The notes: generated by a model from the letters alone, not told the origin. Positions 8,862 through 17,369 are shown, counted from the stretch's first letter. The stretch is 64,000 nucleotides of DNA from Limnohabitans sp. Bal53 (GCF_003063355.1 NZ_NESH01000001.1:868001-932000); one strand, 5' to 3'. Made by a program: numbers and translations.

Positions 8862-9545
8862 ATGGCGGTGATGCGCATCCTGGTCACCGGCTTTGAGCCC
8901 TTTGGCGGGCAAAGCCTCAACCCATCTTGGGAGGTGGCGCGTGCTTTGCACGGTCTGCAACTGCAGGGTGCACAGGATGAGCAGGGCGCGCAGGTCACGG
9001 CGGTGCAGCTGCCCTGCGTGTTTATCCAAGCCCTGCCCGCCTTGCAGCAAGCCCTGGCACAACACCGCCCAGACATCGTGCTGGCCCTGGGTCAGGCCGA
9101 GGGGCGCTGCGATTTTTCGGTCGAGCGTGTGGCCATCAATGTGCAAGACGCCCGCATCCCCGACAACGCGGGAGCGCAACCCATCGATGTGCCGGTGATC
9201 GCGGGGGGACCGGCGGCCTACTTCAGCACTTTGCCCATCAAGACGCTGGTGGCGGGCTTGAAGGCGGCGGGTTTCCCGGCTTCGGTCTCGCAAACGGCAG
9301 GCACCTTTGTCTGCAACCAGGTGTTTTATGCCCTGCAGCACACGCTCGCTGGGTTGGGGGTGCACAGCGGTTTCATGCACTTGCCGCTGCTGCCCGAACA
9401 AGCCGCGCAGTGGAAAGGCCCCACCCTGCCCAGCTGGCCGGCCAGTTTTCAAATCGCCGGCGTAGCGCAGGCCCTGACTTTGCTCTTGGCCCAGCGCCAG
9501 CAAGGCTCGGCGGATGCGGTCATCGGTGGTGGCACGCTGAACTGA
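8862..9545 (+). CDS. pcp: Pyrrolidone-carboxylate peptidase (pyroglutamyl peptidase I)
   Basis: The 227-residue cysteine peptidase removes N-terminal pyroglutamate. The family signature RILVTGFEPFGG opens the protein, and the catalytic triad is visible as E88 (SVERVAIN), C151 (GTFVCNQVFY) and H173 (SGFMHLPLLP). An in-frame ATG at 8871 is an equally good start. The last codons (GGGTLN and stop) are part of a 186-bp tandem duplication that continues downstream, so a second non-coding copy of the gene end exists at about 9694-9731. Confidence 0.92.
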   Translation: MAVMRILVTGFEPFGGQSLNPSWEVARALHGLQLQGAQDEQGAQVTAVQLPCVFIQALPALQQALAQHRPDIVLALGQAEGRCDFSVERVAINVQDARIPDNAGAQPIDVPVIAGGPAAYFSTLPIKTLVAGLKAAGFPASVSQTAGTFVCNQVFYALQHTLAGLGVHSGFMHLPLLPEQAAQWKGPTLPSWPASFQIAGVAQALTLLLAQRQQGSADAVIGGGTLN

Positions 9546-9570
9546 GGTTTACCGGCTGCACGCACGGTCA

Positions 9571-9640
9571 TCGCGGTCAGAGACCGCTCCTACACCCTCA
9601 CACCGTTTCAAGACTTTGTAGGAGCGGTCTCCGACCGCGA
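9571..9640. repeat. Long inverted repeat, copy 1
   Basis: Arms 9571-9594 and 9617-9640 are 24 bases long with one mismatch and enclose a 22-base loop. The outer end is TCGCGGTC and the inner end CTCCTACA. As RNA it would form a very stable hairpin just after pcp. It could act as a transcript end-stabiliser or be a REP-type element. Confidence 0.85.
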
Positions 9641-9756
9641 TGGATTGAGTGCGCGCTCCATACCCATGACCCATGGGCCGGGCTCTGCGGACTTGGCGGA
9701 TGCGGCCATCGGTGGCGGCACGCTGAACTGAGGTTTACCGGCTGCACGCACGGTCA

Positions 9757-9826
9757 TCGCGGTCGGAGACCGCTCCTACATCCTCACACCGTTGCAAGAC
9801 TGTGTAGGAGCGGTCTCCGACCGCGA
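9757..9826. repeat. Long inverted repeat, copy 2
   Basis: Arms 9757-9780 and 9803-9826 are perfect 24-base complements with a 22-base loop, copied from or to the first repeat by the tandem duplication. The perfect pairing here, against one mismatch in the other copy, suggests selection or conversion keeps the arms complementary. Confidence 0.85.
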
Positions 9827-9850
9827 TGGATTGAGGGCGCGCTCCACGCC

Positions 9851-9876
9851 CATCGCCCACGGAGTGGGCACCTACG
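9851..9876. repeat. Short dispersed palindromic repeat, copy a
   Basis: CATCGCCCACGGAGTGGGC followed by ACCTAC belongs to a dispersed family in this window with core CGCCCAC/GTGGGC and a trailing CCTAC. Related copies lie at 12213-12286, 24018-24039, 40335-40360 and 54974-54998, always outside genes. Confidence 0.6.
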
Positions 9877-10026
9877 AAGGGGCTGTTCATCCAGGGCCCC
9901 GCCTGTGCACCCGAACCCATGACAGGCCAAGAGGTCGATGTGTATCTGGGTTTTGGCGTGCCAACGCACAGACCCTGGCTGCGGTTTTCACGATCATGAG
10001 GCTCTGTCAAAACAAGAGGAGCCCAC

Positions 10027-10455
10027 ATGAACAAACAAAGCATTTGCCGCTGCGTCATCGCCAGCATCCTGAGCGTTACCGCCACCGCTTGGGCACAAAC
10101 ATCCGTGGGTTTGGGCCGCGCCGATTACAAGGACAACTGCGCCAGCTGCCACGGGACATCAGGCAAGGGTGATGGGCCGGTGCATTCGTTTTTGGTCAAG
10201 CCACCCTCCGATCTGACACAAATTGCGCAGCGCCACGGGGGCAAGTTTCCACAAGAACTGATGTGGGAGGTGATCGACGGCCGATGGTCGGGCGATGGCG
10301 GGCCACATGGCTCGCGCGAAATGCCGGTGTGGGGCCAGGAATTCAAGGCCCGCGCCATGACGATGCCGGGCGACTCGGCCATCACCGCCGAGTGGTCGGC
10401 ACGCAACCGCATCGTGTCCTTGCTCAAGTACCTGGAGACGATCCAGCAGCCGTGA
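10027..10455 (+). CDS. Class I cytochrome c, periplasmic
   Basis: This 142-residue protein has a signal peptide ending TAWAQ and one heme site in NCASCHGTSGKGDGP. A methionine in the segment REMPVWGQEF is the likely axial ligand. The GxGDGP context is typical of small cytochromes c of respiratory or dehydrogenase electron transfer. An AGAGGAG ribosome site precedes the ATG. The last 32 bases overlap the 3' end of the convergent MpaB-type gene. No partner enzyme is adjacent. Confidence 0.85.
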   Translation: MNKQSICRCVIASILSVTATAWAQTSVGLGRADYKDNCASCHGTSGKGDGPVHSFLVKPPSDLTQIAQRHGGKFPQELMWEVIDGRWSGDGGPHGSREMPVWGQEFKARAMTMPGDSAITAEWSARNRIVSLLKYLETIQQP

Positions 10456-11383
10456 ACGTCGGGTCCATGCGTTGTCTTGCCCTGGCCGCCACACCCGTGT
10501 CGGCAAAAGCCCAGGCCAGCGACGCGCCCATGCCTTGCAAGGCCGTGCGCACCGCAGCTTGCTCCAGCGGACAGCTGCGTTCGCGCCCCAGCATCTCCAG
10601 CGCCCAATCGGGCAACATCTGAAACGCCGCACGCACAATCAGGCTCACCAAGGGTCGGTCCAAGGGTGCACACGGGTAATGCTCGATCAGTGCAATCGTC
10701 TCTCGCGTGCGCTCGTCCACCCGCAGCTCGGGCCGAAAGGCTTGCAGCTGCATGAGGGCTTGGTGGCGTGTTTGGGGCAAATCGGTCGCCCCCAGACGCT
10801 CGCCGATTTGCGCCATCTCGGCAAAGTACAGGTTTTGCCTGTCTGTGCGCAGCGGCTGCAGCGACAGGTCTTGGTAGGCCCGCAAAAAGCTGGTGGTCTC
10901 GCCCAGGTGCACCCAGCGGATCAGCTGCGGGTCGTTGGCCACATAGGGTGTGCCATCGGGCAGCGTGCCGCGAATGTGCGCATGGATGCGGTTGACTCTC
11001 TCAATGGTCTGCAACGCAGCTGCCGTGCCGCCATAGGTGGTGGTGGCCACAAACAAGGCGGTGCGGCCCAGCCGCGCCTGCAGTTGGGTGCGAAAACTGG
11101 AGTGATCCCACACGGCGGCCAGCGCCCTCGGGTGCAGGGCCTGCAGCATGAGCGACGACAAACCCCCGGTCATCATGGCCACAAAGTGCGCGTGCACTTG
11201 CCAAGCGGCCGAGTCGGGGCCAAACAGACCCGGGTCGCCCGCAGGCTGCAAGAAGTCCCGTGCATCGCCCGTGGCACCGGTCATGGCCCGCACGCGCTGG
11301 CCCAGTTGGTCCTTGATCTGCGCTTCGAGCTGCGTTTGCAGCTGGCTGATCAAGGGGGATTGAAAAAACGACGGTCTGGCCAT
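10424..11383 (-). CDS. Oxygenase MpaB family protein (DUF2236)
   Basis: The 319-residue protein matches the DUF2236/MpaB family, which includes latex-clearing heme oxygenase Lcp and fungal MpaB. Family features seen include GGLSSLMLQALHPRALAAVWDHS near 75, the RTALFVATTTYG segment and HIRGTLPDGTPYVANDP with WVHLGETTSFLRAY. The histidines in these segments are the expected heme or catalytic region. There is no signal peptide. The substrate is unknown. It overlaps the cytochrome c gene tail-to-tail by 32 bases. Confidence 0.85.
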   Translation of the reverse strand: MARPSFFQSPLISQLQTQLEAQIKDQLGQRVRAMTGATGDARDFLQPAGDPGLFGPDSAAWQVHAHFVAMMTGGLSSLMLQALHPRALAAVWDHSSFRTQLQARLGRTALFVATTTYGGTAAALQTIERVNRIHAHIRGTLPDGTPYVANDPQLIRWVHLGETTSFLRAYQDLSLQPLRTDRQNLYFAEMAQIGERLGATDLPQTRHQALMQLQAFRPELRVDERTRETIALIEHYPCAPLDRPLVSLIVRAAFQMLPDWALEMLGRERSCPLEQAAVRTALQGMGASLAWAFADTGVAARARQRMDPTFTAAGSSPGT

Positions 11384-11572
11384 GGCCTGTGGGTTTGGAA
11401 AAACCCCAGTGTGGTTCAGCGGGCGCTGCCGTGCACAACAAAGGGCAATGGCCGTGGCCGCATCGCTCCGCGCCGAGTGAATAACCCGGCACTAAACAAG
11501 CCCATTGCGTGGCACACGGGTCTGCAGCCCGGGCCATGGCCGAACATGCAGGGCTAAATTTTGGAGACTTCT

Positions 11573-12190
11573 ATGGCCTGGCTGGACTTTTTGAAAAACG
11601 GCAACGAACTGAGCGAACTGCTGATTGAGGGCAATAACCCCTACGGCGCTCAGTTGCTCAAGCAAGCCGATGTGGACCAGATGCGCAACCACATCCAGCC
11701 CGACGAGCGGGTGCTGGGCTATGTGCTGGGCCGCGTGGTGTTGTCAGGCCGTGGCCTGTGGCTGCTGACCGACCGCCAGCTGCTGGTCTCAGAAAACGAC
11801 ACGGGCACTTTGGTGCACCACTTCGCCCTGAAAGACATCACCCAGGCCGAGTGCGTCAAAGGCAAATACGGTTACACCCTACGTGTGACGGCCGCTGGCC
11901 AGCAGCGCAGCGTGTACGGCGCGTCAAGCCACCTGGCTGCGGTGTTTTACCGCGCGCTGGGCCAAAAAGTCTCTTGCAGCCCTGTGTACAAACCCACCGC
12001 CTTGGACGCTGACGACGTGGCCGAAGTGGTGCACCACTTCTCGGACGCCGCGCTGCGCCTGCAACCCGTGGCCATGGTGAACGCCGACGCCCGCGCCCTG
12101 ATCGCCCAATTGGCGCAAGACGCTGCGGGCCAAGGCTGGCTGCACGCGAGCGAAGCGCAGCAAGTGCGCGAGACCGAAGCCGCGCACTGA
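11573..12190 (+). CDS. Conserved hypothetical protein, possible bacterial PH-like domain
   Basis: The 205-residue soluble protein has no signal peptide. Residues about 45-125 (LGYVLGRVVLSGRGLWLLTDRQLLV, then KGKYGYTLRV) read like a PH-type beta-sandwich of the YokE/bPH group. The C-terminal 70 residues are helical and alanine-rich. The ATG at 11573 is chosen because TTGGAGA lies just ahead; an upstream TTG at 11561 would be inside that ribosome site. It is followed by a long imperfect palindrome. The function is not known. Confidence 0.65.
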   Translation: MAWLDFLKNGNELSELLIEGNNPYGAQLLKQADVDQMRNHIQPDERVLGYVLGRVVLSGRGLWLLTDRQLLVSENDTGTLVHHFALKDITQAECVKGKYGYTLRVTAAGQQRSVYGASSHLAAVFYRALGQKVSCSPVYKPTALDADDVAEVVHHFSDAALRLQPVAMVNADARALIAQLAQDAAGQGWLHASEAQQVRETEAAH

Positions 12191-12212
12191 ACAGCCAGAC
12201 AGATTGGCTGTT

Positions 12213-12286
12213 GTGGGAGCCCACCCCGTGGGCGATGGGCGTGGCACACGCTTTGCAAGCCATCGCTCACAGGGGTGGGCTCCTAC
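12213..12286. repeat. Dispersed palindromic repeat, copy b (paired form)
   Basis: Arms 12213-12237 and 12261-12286 are about 25 bases each, complementary apart from a one-base bulge and two or three mismatches. The outer end is GTGGGAGC/GCTCCTAC and the inner end GCGATG/CATCGC. It sits just after the hypothetical gene and ahead of the convergent lipocalin gene, so it may also end transcripts from both sides. Confidence 0.7.
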
Positions 12287-12312
12287 GAAAAACAATACCC
12301 AGCGGGACTTGT

Positions 12313-12918
12313 TCAAGGTTTGCTGGGCTCGATCCGTTGGAGGTCGAAGCCCCGGTCGTGCAGTCTGCCCAGCAATGCCTGGTAGGTGGCTGTCGGCATT
12401 TGCGGCGTTCGCGACAAGATCCACAAGTAATCTCGATCAGGCTCACTCACCACCACCCACTGGTAGTCCGGGTCCAGGTCGATGATCCAGTAATCACCCC
12501 AGACCATGGGGATGAAGGACAACCACTCAGGGGCAAAGCGCACCTTGAGCCGGGGTGAATTGGGCCCACCGATTTGGCGTGCCGCGCCCAGCGCTTCGCT
12601 CCATTCGCCCTTGTCGGTTTTGCAGCGGTTGAGCACCTGCGCCCGACCGTCGGCTTGCAGCGTGTAGGTGGCCTGCGTGCTGCTGGCGCATTTTTTCTGA
12701 AACCAGTTGGGGTACTTGGCGATCTCGTGCCAGGTGCCCATGTAACGCGGCACATCGACCGAGGGCACGGTTTGTAAAGGCACGGGCTCGGCTTGCACGG
12801 CCGTCGTGGCCACACCAACGATCAAAGCCAAGGCCAGCCATCCTGCAGCCATTTTGTTCGCAGCGAATGGACCGGCCCCTCGGCCAGCTGCGTTCATCGG
12901 GAGGGGGTTGGGGTTCAT
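12313..12918 (-). CDS. blc: Bacterial lipocalin (Blc family)
   Basis: The 201-residue protein has an N-terminal hydrophobic segment (WLALALIVGVATTAVQAEP) and the lipocalin signature YMGTWHEIAKYPNWFQKKC with conserved GxW. Later signatures include LKVRFAP, GDYWIIDLDPDYQWVVV and YLWILSRTP, as in Blc. Blc proteins bind lysophospholipids and fatty acids at the outer membrane. No classic lipobox cysteine is evident, so it is probably secreted rather than lipid-anchored. The ATG at 12918 is preferred over 12954 because AGGACA lies upstream. Confidence 0.9.
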   Translation of the reverse strand: MNPNPLPMNAAGRGAGPFAANKMAAGWLALALIVGVATTAVQAEPVPLQTVPSVDVPRYMGTWHEIAKYPNWFQKKCASSTQATYTLQADGRAQVLNRCKTDKGEWSEALGAARQIGGPNSPRLKVRFAPEWLSFIPMVWGDYWIIDLDPDYQWVVVSEPDRDYLWILSRTPQMPTATYQALLGRLHDRGFDLQRIEPSKP

Positions 12919-13008
12919 GGGTTTGTCCTGTGTGGTGTGTCTGGACCGTCGCAAAGCGGCGGTGTGGCTGCGGTGAGCTTGCCACAGCGCCCGCTGCAGT
13001 TCTGTCTG

Positions 13009-13803
13009 TTACACCACGATCGGGGTCAATGCGCCGTCCATGCTCATGCAAATGCCGGTGACGTAACTGGCCTTGGACGAGGCCAAAAACAGCACCGCGT
13101 TGGCGATTTCTTCGGGCTCGGCCATGCGGCCCAACGGGATTTTGGCGACCGACTGTGCCTTGACCTGTTCGGGGCTGACACCCTGAAGTCGGGCTTCAGC
13201 GGCCAGACCCTCATTCAGACGGTCGGTCAGGGTCAAGCCCGGGTTGACCGCGTTCACGCGGATGCCCTGCCCGCCATACGCGGCGGCCATGCCAGCGCTC
13301 ACCAGCATCAGCGCCGCATTGGCCGCGCCGCCGGGCAGGTGGATGGGACTGGCCACCTTGCCGCCGTTGCCCACCACGTTCACCACCGCGCCCTGACCGC
13401 GTGCGGCCATGCGCTGGATGCACGGTGTGAGCATGTGGATGGTGGTGAAGTACTTGGCCTGCATGGCGTCGGCAAAGGCCTCGGGCGTGAGCTCGGAGGC
13501 CGGTGTGCGTTTGGCCGCGCCTGCTGAATTGACCAGCACGTCGACGGGGCCGAACGCGGCTTCGGCAGCGTTCAAGGCCACCAGTGCGGCCGATGCGTCG
13601 CGCAAATTGGTCGACACCGTGTGGATGCGCTCGGCGGGAAATGTGGCTTGCAACTGGGCGCGTGCAGCATCGAGGTTGGCGCTGTCACGCGAGACCAAGC
13701 TCACGCGGGCGCCTTCGGCCAAAAAGCCCCGCGCACAGGCCAGGCCAATCCCTTTGCTGCCGCCAGTGATGAGGATGTGCTTGTCGCTTAGGTGCAGGTC
13801 CAT
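13009..13803 (-). CDS. SDR family oxidoreductase
   Basis: The 264-residue protein has the cofactor motif TGGSKGIG at residues 14-21, NSAG at the NNAG position, the segment VVNVVGNGG with catalytic serine replaced around that site, and a C-terminal GRMAEPEEIANAVLFLAS-type tail. The usual YxxxK is not obvious: the region after VASPIHLPGGAANAALM has no YxxxK, so it is a divergent member like those annotated as atypical SDRs. It is 56 bases downstream of the GntR-type regulator and may share its transcript. Confidence 0.8.
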   Translation of the reverse strand: MDLHLSDKHILITGGSKGIGLACARGFLAEGARVSLVSRDSANLDAARAQLQATFPAERIHTVSTNLRDASAALVALNAAEAAFGPVDVLVNSAGAAKRTPASELTPEAFADAMQAKYFTTIHMLTPCIQRMAARGQGAVVNVVGNGGKVASPIHLPGGAANAALMLVSAGMAAAYGGQGIRVNAVNPGLTLTDRLNEGLAAEARLQGVSPEQVKAQSVAKIPLGRMAEPEEIANAVLFLASSKASYVTGICMSMDGALTPIVV

Positions 13804-13858
13804 GGAGGCCCTTGAATGAACGTGATGAATGGGCTAGATGGTGACGCAGAATGAGCTT

Positions 13859-14632
13859 TCAGCCCCGCAGCCCATTGACCAGGGGCTGCGCCAGCCGCTC
13901 GCCTTCTTGGGTCCAGAACACCGGGTCTGCTTTGCGAATGCGGGCAATGGCGTTACCCATGTGGGCGGCGGCGGCTTGCCTGGCCAAAATGGGATCACCG
14001 GCCTGCACGGCCTGCAAGATGGCTTGGTGTTCGCTGCGCACAGCGGCCGCGAAGTCGCCGCGCCGGGCCTCGTTGGCCCGGGTCACCTGCGTGGCCCCGT
14101 GCAAAAACTGGCTGAGATAACTCAGCGTCTGGATCAAAAAAGGATTGCGCGTAGCCTCGGCAATGGCGCGGTGAAAGTTCACGTCCTCGGCCACGCCGTC
14201 GCCGCCCGACGCCACTGCCTGGTCCAGCGCCTGGACTGCTTGCTCGATGGCCCGCAAGTCGCTGGCACTGCGCCGCTCGGCCGCCAATGCCGCCACCTCG
14301 GCCTCCAGGGCGCGACGCACTTCCACCATCTGGACCACGGCCTCTTGCGAAGCGGCGTGCCGTGCCTCGAAGTTCAGGGGCGCAAAAGGCTGCTGCGCGC
14401 TCACAAACACCCCGCTGCCTTGGCGCGAATCCACCAGCCCAAGCGATTTGAGGCGCGAGACCGCCTCGCGCACCACGGTGCGGCTGACCTGGAACTGCTC
14501 CACCAAGCGCGCCTCGGTGGGCAGTTTGTCGCCCGGTGCCAAACGACCTTGCTTGATTTCGGCGCTCAATTGCTCGGCCACCCGATCAGACAAACGGGCA
14601 CCGCTGGAAACAGGGGTGAAATGCTGGCTCAT
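13859..14632 (-). CDS. GntR/FadR-family transcriptional regulator
   Basis: The 257-residue protein has an N-terminal winged helix (KLPTEARLVEQFQVSRTVVREA) and a C-terminal all-helical FCD ligand domain with FHRAIAEATRN, and histidines that usually bind a metal. FCD regulators respond to organic acids and usually repress. The ATG at 14632 is chosen because it gives the standard FadR N-terminus. It is divergent from the flavin hydroxylase gene, and the shared 252-base region holds candidate operator repeats. Confidence 0.88.
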   Translation of the reverse strand: MSQHFTPVSSGARLSDRVAEQLSAEIKQGRLAPGDKLPTEARLVEQFQVSRTVVREAVSRLKSLGLVDSRQGSGVFVSAQQPFAPLNFEARHAASQEAVVQMVEVRRALEAEVAALAAERRSASDLRAIEQAVQALDQAVASGGDGVAEDVNFHRAIAEATRNPFLIQTLSYLSQFLHGATQVTRANEARRGDFAAAVRSEHQAILQAVQAGDPILARQAAAAHMGNAIARIRKADPVFWTQEGERLAQPLVNGLRG

Positions 14633-14804
14633 GGAGTTGTCATACAAGAAACTAATACAAGCATAACGGGCCGGGCAAGGGGGTGCTGTCAAACAGGTGT
14701 CGTTGGGCAGGTCGTTGCGTTGGGCGACCCATCGCTGGTCACGGCGAAGAGCGCAGCGACGTGGCAGTCCATGGCTCGCCTTGAAAGCGCCGAATAAAAT
14801 TACG

Positions 14805-14840
14805 TTTAGGTAAATTGATTTATCAATGGTAAATTACAGC
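14805..14840. promoter_or_regulatory. Candidate operator/promoter between gntR and hydroxylase genes
   Basis: This AT-rich island in a GC-rich intergenic region holds the inverted repeat TTGATTTATCAA at 14815-14826 flanked by direct repeats GGTAAATT at 14809 and 14829. Its position 45-80 bases ahead of the hydroxylase start fits a repressor site for the divergent GntR-type regulator. The pairing of regulator and site is inferred. Confidence 0.5.
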
Positions 14841-14884
14841 CTGAGCACCGGAAGGTGCTTTTTGACCAATTTGGAGCTCGTCAC

Positions 14885-16552
14885 ATGGGTGCTTACGTCA
14901 ACCCGATTTACCCCTACAAATCACCAGCCGACTTGATGGCCACACCGCCGCAGCGCAAACCGCTGATCGTGATTGGCGCAGGCCCGGTGGGCCTGGCCGC
15001 AGCGATCGATGCCCGCTTGCAGGGTTTGGAGGTGCTGGTGCTGGACGATGACAAAACCGTCTCGGTCGGCTCGCGGGCGGTGTGCTACGCCAAGCGCTCG
15101 CTCGAAATTCTGGACCGCCTGGGCATTGCCAACGAAGCTTGTGGCTTGGGCGTGAGCTGGAACATTGGCCGCACCTTTTTGGAAGAAGACGAGGTCTACC
15201 AGTTCAACCTGGTGCCCGACGCGGGCCACAAGCGCCCCGGCATGATCAACCTGCAGCAATACCACGTCGAAGAGATGCTGATTGCACGCGCCCTCGAATT
15301 GGGGGCCGACATCCGCTGGCAGCACAAAGTGACGGCCGTCACGCGTCATGACGACCACACCACGCTCACGGTGGAAACGCCCGATGGCACCTTTGACATC
15401 GAGGCCGATTGGCTGGTGGTGGCCGACGGCGCACGCAGCCCGATCCGTCGCCACTTGGGATTGGACATCGAAGGCCGCGTGTTCCAGGACCGCTTTTTGA
15501 TCGCCGACGTGATCATGAAAGCCGACTACCCCGCCGAGCGCTGGTTCTGGTTTGACCCACCCTTTCACCCCAACCAAAGCGTGCTGCTGCACAAACAAAG
15601 CAACAACGTCTGGCGCATCGACTTTCAGCTGGGCTGGGACGCCGACCCCGAAGAAGAAAAGAAGCCCGAAAAAGTCATCCCGCGCCTGAAGGCCATGCTG
15701 GGCGATGACCGCCCGTTTGAGCTGGAGTGGGTCAGCATCTACACCTTCCAGTGCCGCCGCATGACCGACTTCCGCCATGGCCGTGTGCTGTTTGCGGGCG
15801 ATGCGGCGCACCAGGTCTCGCCCTTTGGCGCACGCGGGGCCAACTCGGGTTTTCAGGATGCGGACGATTTGATGTGGAAGTTGGGCTTGGTCATCCAGGG
15901 CCAAGCCAGCGAAAAATTGCTCGACACCTACGCGCACGACCGCCAGTTTGCCGCCGACGAAAACATCATGAACTCGACGCGCTCAACCGACTTCATCACG
16001 CCCAAGAGCCGCACCAGCAAGACCTTCCGCAACCAGGTGCTGGCACTGGCCAAGCACCACCCCTTTGCCCGCAAGCTGGTCAATTCGGGGCGCTTGTCGG
16101 TGCCCTCTTTCTTGACCGGATCGGTGCTCAACACGCCCGACACCGACGCGTTTGAAGGGAACATGGTGCCTGGCGCACCGATGGACGATGCACCGGTGCA
16201 GGTGGATGGCCAAGACGCCTGGCTGCTTGATCAAGTCGGTCGCGGCTTTGCGGCCTTGCATTTTGTGGATGCTGCGCCCGATGCCCAGACGCTGGCCACG
16301 CTGCAGGCCTTGAAGCAAAGCGCGGTGCCGGTGAACAGCCTGATCGTTGCCCGCCAAGCCCTGCAAGTACCCGGCTTCCCAGTTTTGGTGGACGCACAAG
16401 GCTGGATGGCCAAGCGCTACGACGCCCAGCCCGGCACCACCTATTTGCTGCGCCCCGACCAGCATGTGCTGGCCCGCAGGCGCAGCCTGGACAGCGCCTG
16501 CCTGCAAGCGGCCATGGGCCGTGCCTTGGGGCAAGTGGTTACACAGGCCTGA
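14885..16552 (+). CDS. FAD-dependent aromatic hydroxylase (MhpA/PheA-like, group A)
   Basis: The 555-residue protein has the FAD Rossmann motif GAGPVG at 31-36, the DG motif in VVADGARSPIRRHLG and the GD motif in VLFAGDAAHQVSPFGARGANSG. These three define class A flavoprotein monooxygenases that hydroxylate phenolic rings with NAD(P)H and oxygen. The C-terminal 150 residues form the thioredoxin-like domain seen in MhpA relatives. The ATG at 14885 has a TTGGAG site; a GTG at 14855 lacks one. It heads a likely operon with the DUF2783 and VOC genes. The substrate is unknown. Confidence 0.88.
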   Translation: MGAYVNPIYPYKSPADLMATPPQRKPLIVIGAGPVGLAAAIDARLQGLEVLVLDDDKTVSVGSRAVCYAKRSLEILDRLGIANEACGLGVSWNIGRTFLEEDEVYQFNLVPDAGHKRPGMINLQQYHVEEMLIARALELGADIRWQHKVTAVTRHDDHTTLTVETPDGTFDIEADWLVVADGARSPIRRHLGLDIEGRVFQDRFLIADVIMKADYPAERWFWFDPPFHPNQSVLLHKQSNNVWRIDFQLGWDADPEEEKKPEKVIPRLKAMLGDDRPFELEWVSIYTFQCRRMTDFRHGRVLFAGDAAHQVSPFGARGANSGFQDADDLMWKLGLVIQGQASEKLLDTYAHDRQFAADENIMNSTRSTDFITPKSRTSKTFRNQVLALAKHHPFARKLVNSGRLSVPSFLTGSVLNTPDTDAFEGNMVPGAPMDDAPVQVDGQDAWLLDQVGRGFAALHFVDAAPDAQTLATLQALKQSAVPVNSLIVARQALQVPGFPVLVDAQGWMAKRYDAQPGTTYLLRPDQHVLARRRSLDSACLQAAMGRALGQVVTQA

Positions 16553-16570
16553 ACGGAAGAGAGAACAGAC

Positions 16571-16813
16571 ATGCCCACCGACACCCCCACAGCCCTGAAC
16601 ACCGCGCCGAATTTTCACGAAGCCGGACGCCGTTTTTTTCGCGACTTCTCGCCCGGCGACGAGTTTTATGAAAACCTGATCGATGCGCACAACGGCCTGA
16701 GCGACGAACAAAGCGAGGCGCTCAACGCCCGCCTGATTTTGCTGCTGGCCAACCACATTGGCGACTTGCGTGTGCTGCGCGAGGCCCTGCAGGCCGCCCG
16801 CCAATCTGACTGA
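16571..16813 (+). CDS. DUF2783 small protein
   Basis: This 80-residue protein has the DUF2783 pattern DAHNGLSDEQSEALNARLIL followed by LLLANHIGDLRVLREAL. It starts 18 bases after the flavin hydroxylase gene. DUF2783 proteins recur next to such hydroxylases and may be small partner subunits. No catalytic motif is seen. The GAAGAGAG sequence upstream can serve as ribosome site. Confidence 0.75.
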   Translation: MPTDTPTALNTAPNFHEAGRRFFRDFSPGDEFYENLIDAHNGLSDEQSEALNARLILLLANHIGDLRVLREALQAARQSD

Positions 16814-16832
16814 GCCCCCCTTGGAGAACCCC

Positions 16833-17369
16833 ATGAAAATCGACCGCATCCACCACGTCGCCTACCGCTGCAAAGACGCCAAAGCCACCGTCGAGTGGTA
16901 CGTGAAAAATCTGAACATGGATTTCGTGCTGGCCATCGCCGAAGACCTGGTGCCCTCGACCAAGGCCCCCGACCCATACATGCATGTGTTTCTGGACGCA
17001 GGCGGCGGCAACGTGCTGGCCTTCTTTGAACTGCCCAACTCACCCGAGATGGGCCGTGACCCCAACACCCCCGCCTGGGTGCAGCACATCGCCTTCAAGG
17101 TCGACAGCCTGCAAGCCCTGGAAGACGCCAAAGCCCGCCTGCAAGCCAATGGCGTGGACGTACTGGGCCCGACCAACCACACCATCTTCAAAAGCATTTA
17201 CTTTTTTGACCCCAACGGCCACCGGCTGGAGCTGGCCGTAGACGTGGGCACGCCCGAGATGCATGCCAAGCTCGACGCCTGCAAGTGGGACATGCTCAAT
17301 GAATGGGCCCAAACCAAACGCGCCCCCAAACATGCAGCCTGGATGCACGAGACCGAGATGCAAAGCTAA
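16833..17369 (+). CDS. VOC-superfamily protein (glyoxalase/extradiol dioxygenase fold)
   Basis: The 178-residue protein starts MKIDRIHHVAYRCKDAKATVEWY and has paired beta-alpha-beta modules. Likely metal ligands are H7 or H8, the histidine in VQHIAFKV and the glutamate in GHRLELAVD. The fold covers glyoxalase I, ring-cleaving dioxygenases and isomerases. Its place after a flavin hydroxylase suggests action on the hydroxylated product. A TTGGAGAA site precedes the ATG, and the reading frame's upstream extension to 16758 overlaps the DUF2783 gene and is not used. Confidence 0.82.
   Translation: MKIDRIHHVAYRCKDAKATVEWYVKNLNMDFVLAIAEDLVPSTKAPDPYMHVFLDAGGGNVLAFFELPNSPEMGRDPNTPAWVQHIAFKVDSLQALEDAKARLQANGVDVLGPTNHTIFKSIYFFDPNGHRLELAVDVGTPEMHAKLDACKWDMLNEWAQTKRAPKHAAWMHETEMQS

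Larger units (their letters stand above)
9508..9866. repeat. 186-bp imperfect tandem duplication including the pcp 3' end
   Basis: The stretch from about 9508 recurs from about 9694 with a constant offset of 186 bases. The shared part includes the last 11 or so codons of pcp, its stop codon, a short spacer, a long inverted repeat and the GCGCGCTCCA tail. The copies differ at scattered positions, so the event is not recent. Most of the 480 bases between pcp and the cytochrome c gene is this duplication. Confidence 0.85.

Noticed and set aside
9541-9880. Tandem repeats near 9.6 kb as a possible CRISPR array
   Set aside because: There are only two units of 186 bases, not short repeats with unique spacers, and no cas genes are present.
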